Shown piece by piece: positions 63,704-64,000 of a DNA stretch of 64,000 bases (positions within the stretch are counted from its first letter, which is position 1; each line of letters opens with the position of its first letter). The translations under genes and the position numbers were made by a program. The DNA is from Roseomonas sp. (GTDB lineage Bacteria; Pseudomonadota; Alphaproteobacteria; Acetobacterales; Acetobacteraceae): NCBI GenBank assembly GCA_020249925.1, contig JADCER010000010.1, forward strand, positions 124,001 through 188,000, written 5' to 3'. The notes beneath the pieces are model-generated. The model was not told the DNA's origin. It searched no databases and saw nothing but the letters and a program-made list of their open reading frames with translations.

Positions 63704-64000
63704 ATGGTCATGCGTGCGTTGATCGCCGGCTGCGGCGGCTACCTTCCCCCCTTGCGGCTTTCCAATGATGAATTGGCGGCGCGCCACGGGCTTGAAACCT
63801 CTGATGCCTGGATCCAGGAACGCACGGGGATCAAATATCGCCATGTCGCCGCACCTGATGAAGCGGCATCCGATCTGGCCGCTGCGGCTGCGCGCGCGGC
63901 ACTCGCGGATGCGGGGGTGGAGGCTTCCAAGGTGGATGGCATTATCGTTGCCACCACCACGCCTGATTCCGGCTTTCCCGCGACCGCTGCGCGCGTGCAG
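63704..64000 (+). CDS. fabH: 3-oxoacyl-ACP synthase III, N-terminal part
   Basis: 99 residues before the window ends. ALIAGCGGYLPP, SDAWIQERTGIKYRHVA and ATTTPDSGFPATA are the FabH N-terminal landmarks; the catalytic Cys lies just beyond the edge. ATG at 63704 or 63710 could be the start. It condenses acetyl-CoA with malonyl-ACP to start fatty-acid synthesis. Confidence 0.94.
   Translation, partial: MVMRALIAGCGGYLPPLRLSNDELAARHGLETSDAWIQERTGIKYRHVAAPDEAASDLAAAAARAALADAGVEASKVDGIIVATTTPDSGFPATAARVQ

Overview
The window is a continuous, gene-dense stretch of a GC-rich alphaproteobacterial chromosome. The gene content (ChpT, a chemotaxis operon led by a CheA-receiver hybrid, CtaA, a short Coq7, an AapQMP-type transporter, single-chain GcvP, rpmF-plsX-fabH) and the codon use fit Rhodospirillales, most likely an Acetobacteraceae member such as a Roseomonas relative. 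That placement is inferred from family resemblance; no phylogeny was run. Genes are packed tightly, and many neighbours share ATGA or GTGA start/stop overlaps.

Layout. 1-6683: a TauE/SafE permease end, a DUF3553 protein, chpT and cheA-W-Y-B-R. 6686-6839: three tandem copies of a 55-bp palindromic unit. 6895-11506: tldD, ctaA, a glycosyltransferase with a TVP38-type membrane protein, and a GH108-like protein. 11648-19045: a tandem glycine riboswitch, then gcvT-gcvH-gcvP followed with almost no gaps by a Nudix gene, an MmgE/PrpD gene and an EamA transporter. 19053-23159 (minus strand): coq7, tcuB, tcuA and a DUF4743 Nudix gene. 23250-28445: an Atm1-type exporter, rpmB, mltG, fabF and acpP. 28581-28781: a cluster of four hairpin elements. 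28829-34081: a CBS-BON protein, a YjbF-type lipoprotein, a large MscS channel, an MFS transporter and a HIG1-type protein. 34265-45748: etfBA, a 3-hydroxyacyl-CoA dehydrogenase, a potassium channel with a zinc ribbon, ilvE, an AhpD-like protein, an enoyl-CoA hydratase, an acyl-CoA ligase, a DapA-family aldolase, a Bcr-type exporter, a glycosyltransferase and an SDR. 45768-51057: a GMC oxidoreductase, yacG-rng-maf-infA and scoAB. 51162-54262: mutL, followed by a 1.3-kb AT-rich islet that carries a sucrase/ferredoxin-like gene and ends in a second, decayed mutL 3' end. 54350-60708: an ornithine cyclodeaminase homologue, aapQMP and kup. 60743-64000: a small unknown gene, a prlF-yhaV toxin-antitoxin pair with a well-defined promoter/operator, tRNA-Ala(GGC), rpmF, plsX and the start of fabH.

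How the genes work together. There are coherent modules for chemotactic signalling, glycine catabolism under riboswitch control, tricarballylate oxidation, fatty-acid and CoA-thioester oxidation feeding the electron-transfer flavoprotein, amino-acid uptake, and fatty-acid/phospholipid initiation.

The most unusual features are the mutL 3'-end islet, a dispersed 44-bp palindromic repeat with eight copies (several abutting stop codons, one with compensatory stem changes), a near-parS palindrome, and the possible extension of glycine-riboswitch control to three further genes. No CRISPR array, transposase or integrase was seen.
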